A DNA stretch of 64,000 bases from Cryptomeria japonica. Its lineage: Eukaryota; Streptophyta; Pinopsida; Cupressales; Cupressaceae. Within the stretch, counting starts at the first letter, position 1; each line of letters opens with the position of its first letter. The position numbers and the translations under genes were made by a program. The stretch spans positions 657,398,292 to 657,462,291 of the forward strand of contig NC_081414.1 in assembly GCF_030272615.1 (NCBI RefSeq), written 5' to 3'. Under the pieces are notes generated by a model. The model was given only the letters and a program-made list of their open reading frames with translations, did no database searches and was not told the DNA's origin. Shown piece after piece: positions 34,493 through 46,315 of this stretch.

Positions 34493-34504
34493 GCTCTGAT
34501 ACCA
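34493..34504 (-). promoter_or_regulatory. Primer binding site of the minus-strand Copia
   Basis: GCTCTGATACCA on the plus strand, the exact complement of TGGTATCAGAGC, two bases from the LTR terminus TGCTAATATG at 34507. Confidence 0.92.
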
Positions 34505-34506
34505 AT

Positions 34507-35479
34507 TGCTAATATGAGAGCATCCAGTTAATAGTGAGAGGGGGCGTGAATCAGTATTAACAAAAATTCATAACTTAAACTCATACAAATTTCTTTTACA
34601 TTAATGATGCCTTTGAATTTGGAGCAATATGGTATGGTTGAGCTACAAAGTTTATTACAAACATTGTTCTAAGAGATGAATTGAACACCATGGAGATTAA
34701 AAACATTAACTAAGATATTAAATGCAATATGAGGTAGAAATAAATTTAAATATCCTTAAAATTATGCCCTTTTAATTAAATAATGATTCCTAAATAGTTT
34801 AAGAACAAGCTACTTTAGAGTTTCAACAAATCTTTGATGAAATTTTGGATTAATTTTGTCATTATTATCATAACTAGCATATGAAAATATAAACCCTTTG
34901 ATGAATAATGGTTTCTAGGTGGAGAAACATCTTTATAGCATTCACTATATCTAATTTAATCATAGATTATCTTTAGTATGTACAGGGGGTAGGTGAGTTT
35001 GGATAGTAAAATGTGTTGGAGTCTCAAACTTCAATAGTCAAAGATAACTCATACAATTAAGGTGTGTAGAATGCGGGGAGTCTAATAAAATAATACCAAA
35101 AAAGTTGAGAGAATTTTGGAATGTCATAGGTTTGAATCAGACATACATTATGAAAAGTAGTGGGGGAGATGAAAAGTTAAAAGTCAAACTCTAAAAGAGT
35201 ACTTAATGAAAAGGTTTCAAAATTATGAGCTTTGAGTTGGTGAAGAATGCATGATGTGAAGGGATGTTTAGAATTTTGAAATATGATTTAAAAAATTTTA
35301 AACATATTGGATTAGGATCATAAGAAATAAGTACCCAATTAGAGGAAATCCTACAACTCTAAATCAAATGGAAAACTTAAGGAAAAATCGAGTCAAGAGT
35401 CAAAAATTAAAGGATGTTCAAAGGATTCAAAAGAAAGGAAAATTTTTAATATCAAAGAAATGAGAGGTGAGCATAAGAG
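34507..35479 (-). repeat. Partial Copia 5' LTR and unidentified AT-rich sequence
   Basis: The LTR terminus TGCTAATATGAGAG is clear, followed by the GAGAGGGGGCGTGAATCAGT block typical of these LTRs. The distal LTR end is not identifiable before the next element starts at 35480, so the LTR may be truncated by that insertion or may end unseen. No gene is recognisable here. Confidence 0.6.
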
Positions 35480-36638
35480 TGTAGCATCCTAAATTGTACT
35501 CTCTTCCAATTTCGTCCTCACTTTTGCCATCACCTTAGTGTTCATGTCCCAAGGCCTGATCAGAGCCTTGATTATGCTCACACCATGCACTAAGATCAAA
35601 ATTTTCATCATGCACACTTTCTTCCACAACTTCCTATGTACCTGATCGGTCAGGACCAGGGCGCTATCGCTCTGGTCCTCGCAATTAGCGCCCATTTTGG
35701 GTCCTCTCAATAGTAACATGATTATAGTGGGAGCCTACATCCCATGTCACCTATGATGTCAAAAAATGAAGTTGTTTTCGACAAGCATGTTTAAGAGGAG
35801 GTTTACCACTCTCATTTTGATATGCATTCAATCAATTGAAAAATTTAAGCAATCAAGCAATCATTCAAATTCAAGTGAGCAAGAAATCAATTTTCTTTCA
35901 AGTATTGGAGTAGAAGTAAGGTCATGATTCAAGCATTGGAGTTGACATTCATGTTCTATATTTATGAAGACTACATGCAACCCTAATTCCTTGTGGAGAC
36001 ACACAAAAATCCATAAAAAGGTATAACATTAGTATTTCGGACATTATTCAACATTTCTCTCAAAAGGAAATCATTTCCACTACAACAATTCAATTACATT
36101 TCATTTTTATTTCATGGTTAATTACAAAACCAGGGTATGACCTAAGGTAAACCCCAATTTTAAACCAATTTCCCTTCTCTACTAATTGTAGGAATAGGTA
36201 GAAAGTTGTAATTTTTAGGATTGAATTTATTCACAGAGACAAACAGGTTCCCCATTGGATAACAAAAAGTATGAAGAACCAGAGCAACAAGTATTTTGGT
36301 CCCTATTTTTCAGGATGACCTTTTGGGAATAGATCAAAACACCCTCATATAGCTCAGATCCAAGTTCATGGCTCTATCTGATGAATTTAGCTCACTGTTT
36401 ATGCATAATTACTTAAAGTTCAACACATTTAACCTAATTTTAGTATTTTCACAATTCAACTTAAAAGTGTGTATCAAATTCTAATCTAGTGAATCCAATA
36501 GGAATTCTTAGCCATATCCATGTTGATTTGAGGCTAGATCTATTGTGTTCACCCCTCTTTAATGTAATTAGTTTCTAAGTACAATTCAAGGATTTTACTA
36601 TATCATTCGGTGAAACCCTAATTTTTCACCATGTCACA
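35480..36638 (+). repeat. 5' LTR of member 1
   Basis: Starts TGTAGCATCCTAAATTGTAC, ends TTTTTCACCATGTCACA, about 1159 bp. It contains a GC-rich hairpin at 35653-35678 with arms GGACCAG/CTGGTCC. Its partner at 41778-42967 is recognisable throughout but heavily diverged, including loss of this hairpin. Confidence 0.88.
35653..35678. repeat. GC-rich hairpin in LTR
   Basis: Outer arms GGACCAG and CTGGTCC pair fully; inner arms GGCG and CGCT pair with one G-T; the loop is CTAT. Related hairpins occur in the LTRs and leader of the element at 44317-52144. Confidence 0.8.
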
Positions 36639-36641
36639 TTT

Positions 36642-36656
36642 TGGTGAACATGACAT
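36642..36656 (+). promoter_or_regulatory. Probable primer binding site, diverged
   Basis: TGGTGAACATGACAT lies three bases after the LTR, exactly where the younger relative has TGGTGAACCCGACGTGAA. It is probably a decayed tRNA-Trp-type site. Confidence 0.6.
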
Positions 36657-37160
36657 CTTAAACTCTTAATTTCTGATTTATTTTCTTAGATTTGAGTGTT
36701 TATGCATATTCAAATTCAATTTTATATTTGCAAGTTTAATTTTTAATTGAATTACTCAAATTTACAAGTTAAATTCACAAAACCCTAATTTTTAATTCTA
36801 AAATTGAGCTTGTGGGTTGTCTAATTTGGATTTATTATTTCAAATCTGATTACTTATATGCAATTTGAAATTAGAATTTACACTTATAGATTTAATTTTC
36901 AACTGAATCACATAAATTTAGTGGTTGAATTTACAAAATCCCTATTTTATAATTCTAAACTTACATGTGGGTTGCATTCTTTTTTAAATCATCACATCTA
37001 ATCTTTATGATATGCTATGCTATGCTACGATCTAGATGCATTTATCTTTCAAAATCACAAATCAACTTTCTTAATTCATTGTTTAATGAATCATTTTTAT
37101 AAAATTTTGCATTGTTTAATCACAAATTTTAATTTTAAATTAGATTTCCCTCCTTTGTGC

Positions 37161-40100
37161 ATGAGGTTTACTACCATTAGTCCTGCCTACAATGTTCCTA
37201 TGAGAATAATTTGTACAATTAAGGCTTCCCAAGGTCTAATTACTAAAGATGTGGATCCTAATTTGGATAACTTATTTCATGAGAATGTTGTTGGTTCCTC
37301 TAATCCTACAAATTATGTCATTTATCCCCATTGTTTTCATAATTCTCATGGTGTGGATAAAAAACTAACTAGGGTTTTGATTGATCAATTGGAGAAGATT
37401 GACAATGAATTTGAACAATGGATGAGTCAGCAATACCCTAAATGTGAGGCAATCCCATTGATTGAAGGATTAAAAATAATGGTACAAGGTAATAAACTTG
37501 GTGTTCATTTGTTGCGTGACCTTTCTCATATTGTTGACACTAATATCATGCCTATGAAAATTTGTGTTGATGTCCTTGGTTATACTCAAGCTACTAGACA
37601 AGTTAATCATTCTATCCATATGCCTACATCCTTGCCTAATTCCTACATTCACATCTCCTATCATGACTACTTCCACACAAAATATTAATCCTACACATGT
37701 AATATGTTACTCAAGGGGGAAACTTTGTGAATCGAAATTCTTTCATGTACCTCCTTCCATGCATCTTCCATTTGTGACCCAATCATCTCTCATACCTACC
37801 TATCATAGCGTTCCACCTCCTTACTCTCAACTTCAACCTACATACAACAATGTTACTCCTCCATCCCAATCCAATATGTCCAATTTTAATCCATGCACTG
37901 AACCAAGAATCAAAAACTTAGCCCAAACCATTTCATCCTTGCAAAAACAACTAGCTTCCATTACCCAATCTAAGTTTAATGTGACCACATTTGATGTTGT
38001 GAGCCAGTTATCTAATGACATTGTCCATATTGTCCCTCCTAAACATATGGAAGTCCCTCAATTGGATATTTACAATAGAAAAAGTGATTCCTTGAGTCAT
38101 GTGAAAAAATTTCAAACTTTGTGTAGTGACTTTTCTCATGATCAAAGACTTTTGGCTAAATTATTTACTAGAACATTTAGGGAAAAATATTTGCAATGAT
38201 ATTGTTATTTGCCTCCTTATTCTATTACATAATTTCAATAATTAGCTAATGCTTTCATTCAACAATTTCACAATAATATTGGTCCTAAACCTTTTTTTTT
38301 TTTGAGAAAAGGTGGTAGTGCCACTTAATATATTTTATTTATATATTTCCTTACACAAGCTGATTCAAAGAGCTCTCAGAGATAAGAACCATAAAGAAAA
38401 ACTTTGATCCTTTCTCGATATTACATAGAAAGGTTGTGAAACTTAAATCCCTAATATGCCACAAAAGTACAACATATCTTGTAATGTCTAGAATACCAAA
38501 TGTCGCAAGTCATCTCCAAGTATCGAATGCTTCTTCAAGTATGTTGACCAAGATGAAGTCTAAACCAAAACATCATGAAAGTTGTACACATTTACATAGC
38601 AATCCACAGTCTGCCTCGCTTCATAGATGCCCAAATCAACATTTCATTCACATCATTCAGATACTGCACAACCACAGAACCCTACAATTATAATACCTCA
38701 CATACCAACTTTTTTTCATTATGAAAACATCTGCATAACCATGTACAATATTATCCTGTACCCATATCCTCCAAAATTATTTTTCTAAGGATTGGAAAAG
38801 AATCAAGATCACAATTCAGACCCATAATATTATTATATCTTGGAACTTCCCATATTTGCCAAATGATCTGCAACCCGGTTTCCTTCTCTATACACATGTG
38901 AAATTATAAAATTTACAAATATATCAATGAGAGCCCATGCTTGTTCAAGAAAGGTGTTAAAGAAAAAGTAACTAATTTTATTGGTAGATATAAACATTTA
39001 TATTCTCAAATTGCTTATCCTATGTCTAATCAAGATTCTCAAACAAGTTTTTTTTTTAATTTACAAAAAGACATTAAGAATAAACTTCTCTTTTCAAAGT
39101 TTTCTCCTTTACACAGTTGTGCACAATGCTTCATAATTATCCTAGCTTTAAGTGTGTCAATTTGAATCATCACCTTCAATGGCTCTGGTTGATAAGAATG
39201 AAAACACACTCAACAATCTTTTGTGAAGTTTAAAACAAACAAGGGATACATCAATTTCAATGACAACATCAATAATCAAGTAGCAGCTACGACATTAGAT
39301 GTACCTCCTTTATCCAAATACTTTAGAAAAGAATTTAATCCTCTTTCCAAGTCTTTGCATAATATTATGACACAATTGTTAAAAAAAGTGTTGAAACTTC
39401 CTCCCATCAAGTCAATTGATACATGCAAACCTTTTCTACCTAGTCATGGCATTGAAAAGTGTTATTCATTAAGGATTAAGATTGAAGGCTTTATTGATAA
39501 CAATACCATATTCGTAGTAGGTGTAAATGACAAAGGAAACAAATTTGTAGCTCCTCCTAATCAAAATCTCCAAATCTTTACTAATCCTTTTCCTTCCCAT
39601 TCTACTAATATGGTTGAGTCAGAGCATCTTGATTTTTCTCCCAATGACCTTGGCCTTGAATGTGGTGAATATTTTTTATAAACCTAAACCTCTGAAGCAC
39701 CTATGCATTACCTTTGATCCTAGTAAGACTATTAATACACCTAATGGACCACTATATATCACTGTGAATATCAATGGAAAACTCTCATGAGGGGTTCTTA
39801 TTGATCCAACGTGTATGGTGAATGTGATAATTAAAGAATATCTTTATGCTTTACAATTGCATCAAGTAACATATGATAAATTGGATGTAGTGGTTAAGGT
39901 GTATGATGGTTTCTCTTACCCTATGATTGGTTCTATTAAGTTCTTCTTATTGAGGTTGGTACTAAGTGCTTAGATATCATTTTCGTTATTTTTTATTCAT
40001 TGGATCAATTTTGTGTGAATTTGGGACATCCTTGGCTCTCTTCCATGAAAGAGATTCCTTCTACTATTCATAAATGCTTAAAATTCCCTCATAATGGCAA

Positions 40101-41017
40101 AATCATAATAATCAATCATAGGATGTATAAACCCATAATGAGGCATAAATATGTTTACCTTGATTATTTTTTGCTTTAACAATTTGAGAATTTTAAGCCT
40201 CATAGGGATTTTCTCTTTCAATCTTATCAAAGTGGAAGAATGAGATCATATTATCTTTTAGTAAGCCTAGAGATCCTAGTCCTATTCCACCTCCTCACGA
40301 TGGACCCAATCTCCTTCCTACACCTTATATTCCTCCTCATTATGTTGTAGTCCTGGCTCCTACATCTTACAAAGGGAAGCATCTAACATTCATTTATTTC
40401 AACCTTTTAGACCTTCTCACATTCCTCCTTCTTTAAAGGAAGAGAATAAACCTATGTACATTGATCCTAAGCTTTTACAACCCTCAACTAAAACTAAAAT
40501 AAACCATTGTGCGAGAGAACACCGATAAAGATGCCATGCTAGGGCTCATGAACTTTATTCTTAAGCCATTTCCTCCACAAAGACATCGTACATTAACTTG
40601 GTCCCATTTTTCTAGCCTTCATCTAACCATAGGGAGGAATTTCAACCTAAATCTCCAAGATTAAAAATTCTTAAAAAATATGGTGGTTCATGTTCTATTC
40701 ATATTAGAGATCCTATTTTTATTAATCTTGATAAACAAATGGATGAAAATTGTGTTCATGCTAAAAATGATGATACTAATGATTCTAATGATTAGTATGA
40801 TCTTGTTGATGTTGACAATGAATTATCTAAACAATTTTCAAAAGCATTAATCTTAGCTCCTGGTAACAGACAAAGTGGATTGTCATTAGAGAATGTTCCT
40901 TATTTGGAACTTGTAGTAGTTCCATCTACCATGCTCAAAGTTGCTCCTCTTACATTTTGTCCATCTTCCCAAAATAATGTTCAGCAAGATTGGGAGGTGG
41001 ATGATTTGCTTTATTAG
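37161..41017 (+). pseudogene. Gag-protease-like polyprotein of member 1, decayed
   Basis: The ATG at 37161 aligns with the start of the 1136-residue protein at 46316-49726 (RFTTISPAYNVPMR against SFTTISPTYTIPVR). Gag pieces follow (PLIEGLK; VLGYTQ; PKHMEVPQLDIYN; RLLAKLFTRT), then a LINE insertion (38292-38938), then GVKEKVTNFIGRYKHLYSQ, the knuckle region and GVNDKGNKFVAPPNQNLQIF. The protease-like part near 39780-39830 reads GVLIDPTCMVNVI. The far C-terminus near 40700-41017 is conserved (DPIFINLD; ALILAPGN), ending VQQDWEVDDLLY then TAG. Several frameshifts and stops are present. Its end shows that the C-terminal domain is a family feature. Confidence 0.85.
38292..38938 (-). mobile_element. 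5'-truncated LINE fragment nested in gag
   Basis: A poly-T run (38292-38303) marks a minus-strand poly-A end. At the other end the minus strand encodes HVYREGNRVADHLANMG followed by a stop, the C-terminal tail of an RNase H domain seen at the end of some plant LINE ORF2 proteins. So this is the last ~650 bp of an RNase H-bearing LINE, unlike the zf-RVT-ended LINE at 836-6823. No target duplication is evident, and ~20 bases of gag found in the relative are missing at the junction. Confidence 0.75.
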
Positions 41018-41777
41018 CTTCATTCATGACATAGATTCTCTCCTCTCTTGCTTGTTTGTAACATTCCTCTATTTATTTCTCAATTCTTTTATTTGTTGTC
41101 CCTAGTTTTGTCTACTTGAGGACAATGTAAAGTATTGAGATCTCTTTTGGTCTCTTCCATGTTGAGTCAAAATATGCATGTGCCCTTCTTCCATTATGGT
41201 TCTACTTCCTCTGGGGGATGCGGTCAACTCATTGAAAATATATTTCATGATATACATTATTTATCATAAGACCATACTGACCCCAAATTTAGTAGAACCC
41301 TTACATGTTTTGTGACCATTATCCTTTGGTTTTTCCTTTCTTGGGGCCATATCATTGTGGTAACGTGTTTTTTTTGGATGCAGGGTACCTTAAATGAATT
41401 GCTCCCGATCAGGCGTATGCAATCACTTTAATGTGGGGCATACACTCTGCTCATTGTTTCAAATTTTGCATACACTTTCACATATCTTAATACTCAAGTT
41501 ACTTTGCAATCTGAGCCTTTTGCTTTGTAATTTGGTATTTTTATTTTTTATGACTCAAAGTAAGTGAACCCTACTAGGCTCTACTAGTCATGTTATTTAT
41601 CTCTTTCTCTCATGATGTCCCTTTTATCTTGATATTGAAGAAGTAAGATCCTAAAGTCCATTGGAGGTGTGGTGTATCATGTCTCTTTAATGGCTCCATA
41701 AAATCTTTTCAAAGCGAACCTTTGCTCTTCACTGAGAGAATTCTTAGTCTCATACTATTGCTAAAGTGGAGGATAAA
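41018..41777 (+). other. 3' untranslated region and polypurine tract of member 1
   Basis: About 760 noncoding bases. Several blocks match the region 45570-46315 of the younger element on the other strand (TCTACTTGAGGA; ACTTTAATGTGGGGCATAC-like). The polypurine tract AAAGTGGAGGATAAA (41763-41777) abuts the 3' LTR; the relative has AAAGTGGGGGCTAAA. Confidence 0.75.
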
Positions 41778-42967
41778 TGTAGCATCATAAATTTTACTTA
41801 GCTACAATTTTTTCCTCATTTGGGCCCTCACCTTAGCGTCTATGTTTCAAGTTCTTATTGGAGCCCTAATTCTTCTCACAACATGCACTAAGCTCAAAAT
41901 TTTCATCATGCACACTTTATTCCCCAACTTCTTGTGTCCCTGACTGATCAAGATGAGGTCGCTAGGAATTTGGTCCTCAAAGACTAGAGCATCCAATTCT
42001 CTAGTCCTCCCAATCAGGGCCCATTTTTGGGCCTCTCAACGGTAACATGATTAGAGTAGGAACCTAGATTACACATGTCAGCTCATGTCAAAAAATTAAG
42101 TTATTTTTTGACATGCATGTATAAAAGGAGGTTTACCCATCTCATTTTGATATACATTTGATCAATTAGAAAATTCAAGAAATCAAGCATTCATTCAAAT
42201 TCAAGTGATCAATCAATCAATCTTCTTTCAAGCATTGGAGTAGAAGTAAGGTCAAGATTCAAACATTGGAGTTGACATTCATGTTGTAAGTTTATGAAGA
42301 CTACATGAAAGCCTAATTCCTTGTGGAGACAAATAAAACTCCATAAAAAGGTATAACATTTGTGTTCCAGACATTATTCGGCATTCCCCTCAAAAGGAAA
42401 TCATTTACACTACAACAATTCAATTACATTTCATTTCTTTTGCATGGTTAATTCTAAAATCAGGGTTTGACCTAAGGAAAACCTTTATTCCCAACCAATT
42501 TCCCTCATTTAGTATGTCTAGGAACAGGTACGAAGTTGTAACTCTTACGATCAACTTTATTTATAGAGATCAATAGGTTCCCCTTTGGATGGCAAAAAGT
42601 GTTGAGGACCAAAGTGACAGGCATTCTAGTCGCGACATTTTAGGATGGCATTTTAGGAGTAAATCCGAACACCCTCATATTTCTCATATCCAAGTTTGTC
42701 TCTCTATCTGATGACTGTAGCTCATTTTTTATGCATAATTACTTGAAGTTCAACACAATTACCCTAATTTCAACATTTTCACAATTCACATTAAAGAGGG
42801 TATTAAAACCTAATCTAGTGAATCTAATAGGAATTCTCAGCCCTATCGGTGTTTATTTGAGGCTAGATCTATAGGGTTCACCCCTCTTTAATGTAATTGG
42901 TTTCTAAGTAAAACTCAATGGTTTTACTATATGACTTGGTGAACCCCTAATTTTTCACCACATCATA
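41778..42967 (+). repeat. 3' LTR of member 1
   Basis: Starts TGTAGCATCATAAATTTTAC after the polypurine tract and ends TTTCACCACATCATA, where the 5' LTR has TTTCACCATGTCACA. Its terminal CA has thus become TA. Marked divergence from the 5' LTR indicates an old insertion. Confidence 0.85.
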
Positions 42968-44316
42968 GAGAGAAAAGGCATGCCAAGAAGGGAAAGTTTG
43001 ATGAATTGATAAGAGTAAAGGGAAAAGGTGAAGATGGGTGAATGATATATCAAGATGGATAAACCTACAAGTTTAAATGTCCAACAACTTGCATAGAGAT
43101 AGGATTTGATTAGAAAATACCTCAAAGTTACAACTTTTTTTACTTCTTGCAACTATTAGCATGTGGGGAATGACACAAGGCATTACTTACAATAAGTTGA
43201 ATCACATGGGATATCAACTTAGACTATCTCATAGTGGTTATAAGTGATTATTTATAACTAATTAAGAAATAGAGAAGACAAGGGACAAGAAAAATGGAAT
43301 TACACATTGAAGTTCCAACAAGGGTAATAAAAATAACAATTCTATAGCATAACACTTAAGAGTTATTAGATATAGTTAAAATACAAGTGATGCTCCTATA
43401 CTGATCCTACTCATGTGATAATAAATCCATGGTATATATTGACCATCTTTGATATCGTCATTACCTTTCCTATTGTTTCTTACTTCTACTCTATTCTCTT
43501 ATTAATTCCTATTATGAATTAGTAGATCTAAGCTAGAGGATGGATGGTTGATAAGAGAAAGTTGAAGGCCATTTTGATGTGTATGTAAATCACGGTTGTG
43601 AGTAGTGTTAGCATATTGATGTGAATGGATGGATTTTGGATGTGTGTTGTTATTAGATGGATAGTGGTGGATGAGATAACCATGAGGGTAATATAGAAAA
43701 AGATGGGAAATTTGTGAAAGGATAAACGATGGACAGTGTGTAATAGTGTAGGTACGATCGAACTACTACAGGGTTATAAAATTGTATTAGGAGTAATGTA
43801 GAGTATGGTCTAATGGTAGTGTTGGCTAGATTTAGAAGGCTTTGAGGTAATACAAATATGATTTTAATGATTTGTAGACTCATGTATATCCATTATATAA
43901 AATGTAACGAGACTGAATTCATGTCTAATATGCTTAAAAAAACTATTAAATTTTTTAATTTCAGAAAATTAAAAGATAAATCCTTGAGAATAGGATGATT
44001 TAATATTATTATAAAATATATGATGGAACCTGACATTACAAAAAATATTTTGAGATGCTATATAAACAAGGGAAAAGTAGGACATAAGAGTGTGAATCAT
44101 ATTCAAGTTAGATTCAAATGAGATAAAGAAGATGAATTAAGTGAGAGTAAAGAATGCAAAATATAAAATAGACATCTATCAGACAATTAGGAATGTTAAT
44201 ATATAACGTAATGGGTTTATAAGAATGTATATAATCTAGTATAATTTAATTTATGATTATTGCACAATGCATATCCATCTTCTCATTTTTTGTTGCATCA
44301 CATAGAGGCTTACTGC
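42968..44316. other. Noncoding AT-rich spacer
   Basis: Between the two members of the gag-protease family. No domain-bearing ORF, RNA gene or repeat was identified. Confidence 0.45.
44312..44316. repeat. Target-site duplication ACTGC, left copy
   Basis: The five bases before the left LTR are identical to 52145-52149 after the right LTR. This exact 5-bp duplication proves both outer LTR boundaries. Confidence 0.93.
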
Positions 44317-45554
44317 TGTAAAGCGGAAAATAATTGAACCCTAGTCGTTCTCCCCTCCCCAACTCCGAGGAGAGAGAAGGGAGAGTCACTAGGGTTGATG
44401 GTTTTCACTTAGGAGGGACTTTACATTCAAAAGAGGGGTTGAAACCCACAAGATCCAATCCCACACAATGCAAGATTGGATTCTATATGAGTTTCAAGGG
44501 TTGTGATAGCAAGGATACCCTCTTTTGTAAAGAATGTAGATGGAAAGATTGAACTAGGAATGCATAGAAAGTGAGAAAGATTCGCTTATAAACTGAGTTA
44601 GGGATATAGGATGAAGCTGCGGACCTGGAATTAGCAGTAAAATGTCACGACGGCGCTGTCCTGCAAATTTGAGCAAAAGTTGACGGGACGATGGCGCCCG
44701 GCGTGCACACGGTCCTCCGAAAAATCCGCGAAACGAAGGGGGATCTGTTTGTCTCTGCACAAGGATTCCAGATCTTCAATTTCAGCCGCGTACCTGCAAC
44801 CTACACACAGAAAAGCGAAGACGATTGGGGGGTTAGGGATTAGGGGTTTGCCCTTAGGTCAAACCCTGGTTTTGGAATTAACCAAGAAATGAGAAATGCT
44901 GTAAATGTAATGTAAAACAAGTACTAATACCTTGTTGTAAGGATGTTTGTATCCTTATATGCAAAGGTATAGATGTTGTTGTTTGTTGTATGTTGTATGT
45001 TGTAGCATGTAATGTGTTGTAAGTGATCTCCTCTTCAATGGTTGAATCCTTGTCTTGAATGCAACACTTAGCCTTGAATGGAGACTTAGAATGATCAATT
45101 GCTTGAAGGAATGCTTGAATGCTTGAATGCTTGAATGTTTGAATATCGTTTTCACCTTTTTTCATCCTCCTTAAAATGAGAGAGGAAAAGTAGTTTATAT
45201 ACTTGCCAATTAGGGTTAAAAGACTGATTTTCCCGACCTTAGGCCGACCAAGAAATGTTATTTTCCAAATTGCAAACAAAAAGGCCCGAAGTCCCATAGG
45301 AGACCGGGCCCAAAATAGGGCCAGGGACCAGGGCGCTGGGCGTCCTGGTCTTGAAGGACCAGGGCACTGGGCGCTCTGGTCCCACCTCCTGGGACAGCAG
45401 GGTGCAAGGAGGATCAGGCCAGGGTGCTGGAAAAATGCAGTTTTTGGTGTCATGAGCAAGTTTCGGGGTCTCCATTCAGGTTTAGTGTTGCGTCGCCATC
45501 GTGAAGACCCAAATGCGGTCGAAATTGCAAGTGTCGCAATTTTAGGACGCTACA
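44317..45554 (-). repeat. Member 2, 3' LTR
   Basis: Plus-strand ends TGTAAAGCGGAAAAT and TTTTAGGACGCTACA. Contains a tandem pair of GC-rich hairpins (45325-45350, 45356-45382), a related motif at 44685-44717, and short direct repeats of GCTTGAAT near 45103-45140. Confidence 0.95.
45325..45382. repeat. Pair of GC-rich hairpins in the LTR
   Basis: Two adjacent imperfect inverted repeats. The first has outer arms GACCAGG/CCTGGTC, the second GGACCAG/CTGGTCC, with inner GCGC-type arms and 3-4-base loops. The equivalent pair in the other LTR is at 51915-51972, where the first hairpin has changed at several bases. Confidence 0.85.
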
Positions 45555-45569
45555 TTTAGCCCCCACTTT
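45555..45569 (-). promoter_or_regulatory. Polypurine tract of member 2
   Basis: Minus strand AAAGTGGGGGCTAAA directly before the LTR start TGTAGCGTCC. It is nearly identical to the tract of member 1. Confidence 0.92.
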
Positions 45570-46315
45570 AGCGGGAGTATAAGTGTACGCTCATACTTCT
45601 GGTAAAGTACAAGGAAACAACATTGAAAAACTTTCACCACGTCAAGGAGGCAAGATACACCAAGCCCCCAGTGGACTAAGGATCTTACGACTTCGATTGA
45701 CAAAGTAAAAGGGAAGATCACGAGGGAGAACCATGACTGTCAGCAGTAAGGTTCCCTCACTATGAGTCATGCAAGAAAGATATCAAAAATTTTCAAGGCA
45801 AAGCTAAATTTGTCAAGAAATTTTCAAGTATCTTGAAAAGATATGAACAGGATGTATGCCCCCCTACGTTAAAGCGATCGCACATGCCTCACCGGGGGTG
45901 ATTTCTTTAAGGTAGTGATACATATAAGGAATGAGAAAGGAAAGGAGCACGTTATCACAAGGATTTAGCCCCCAAGTGTGAGATAAGCCCAAGGATAATA
46001 GACACAAAACACAAAGCACAAGGTAACTTCGCTTTCCTCGGGGTTAGTATGTTGTATGATAATTCATGTATATCATATGTATGTATGCATAATTGTTCTT
46101 CATTCCCTAATCAAGGAAGGTCACCTAGAAGAAGGGAACACATGTGTCTTTTGAGTCAACATGAGAGAGATCGAGAGATCTCAATGCTTTGCATCATCCT
46201 CAAGTAGACAACACTAAGGACAACAAATAGAAGAATGAGAATAACACATAGAAGAAGTAACAAAAGAGAGGGGGAGAGAATCTGTTATGCTAATGAAACT
46301 AGTCTAGCACGTCAT
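45570..46315 (-). other. 3' untranslated region of member 2
   Basis: No ORF of note. Blocks are conserved with 41018-41762 of member 1 despite the age gap, notably a stretch around 45857-45920 that reads, on the minus strand, GATCGCTTTAACGTAGGGGG followed by GCATAC. The purine run is reminiscent of a secondary polypurine tract, but this is not established. Confidence 0.6.

Larger units (their letters stand above)
35480..42967 (+). mobile_element. Old non-autonomous gag-protease LTR retrotransposon (member 1)
   Basis: Two LTRs (35480-36638 and 41778-42967) flank ~5.1 kb containing a decayed gag-protease ORF and a later LINE insertion. A polypurine tract (41763-41777) and a diverged primer site (from 36642) are present. 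The flanking pentamers AAGAG (35475-35479) and GAGAG (42968-42972) differ at one base. The protein and the 3' untranslated block match the younger element at 44317-52144. No RT, RNase H or integrase relic was found, and the space between the protease part and the 3' LTR is too small for one. Confidence 0.85.

Noticed and set aside
34507-35479. Full Copia LTR boundary
   Set aside because: Only the proximal end is convincing; no matching distal end or partner LTR was found, so no exact LTR was called.
44334-45559. Several open frames inside the two LTRs at 44317 and 50907 (for example a Pro/Gly-rich frame across the hairpins)
   Set aside because: They are duplicated because the LTR is duplicated, they overlap on both strands, and LTRs of this kind are noncoding.
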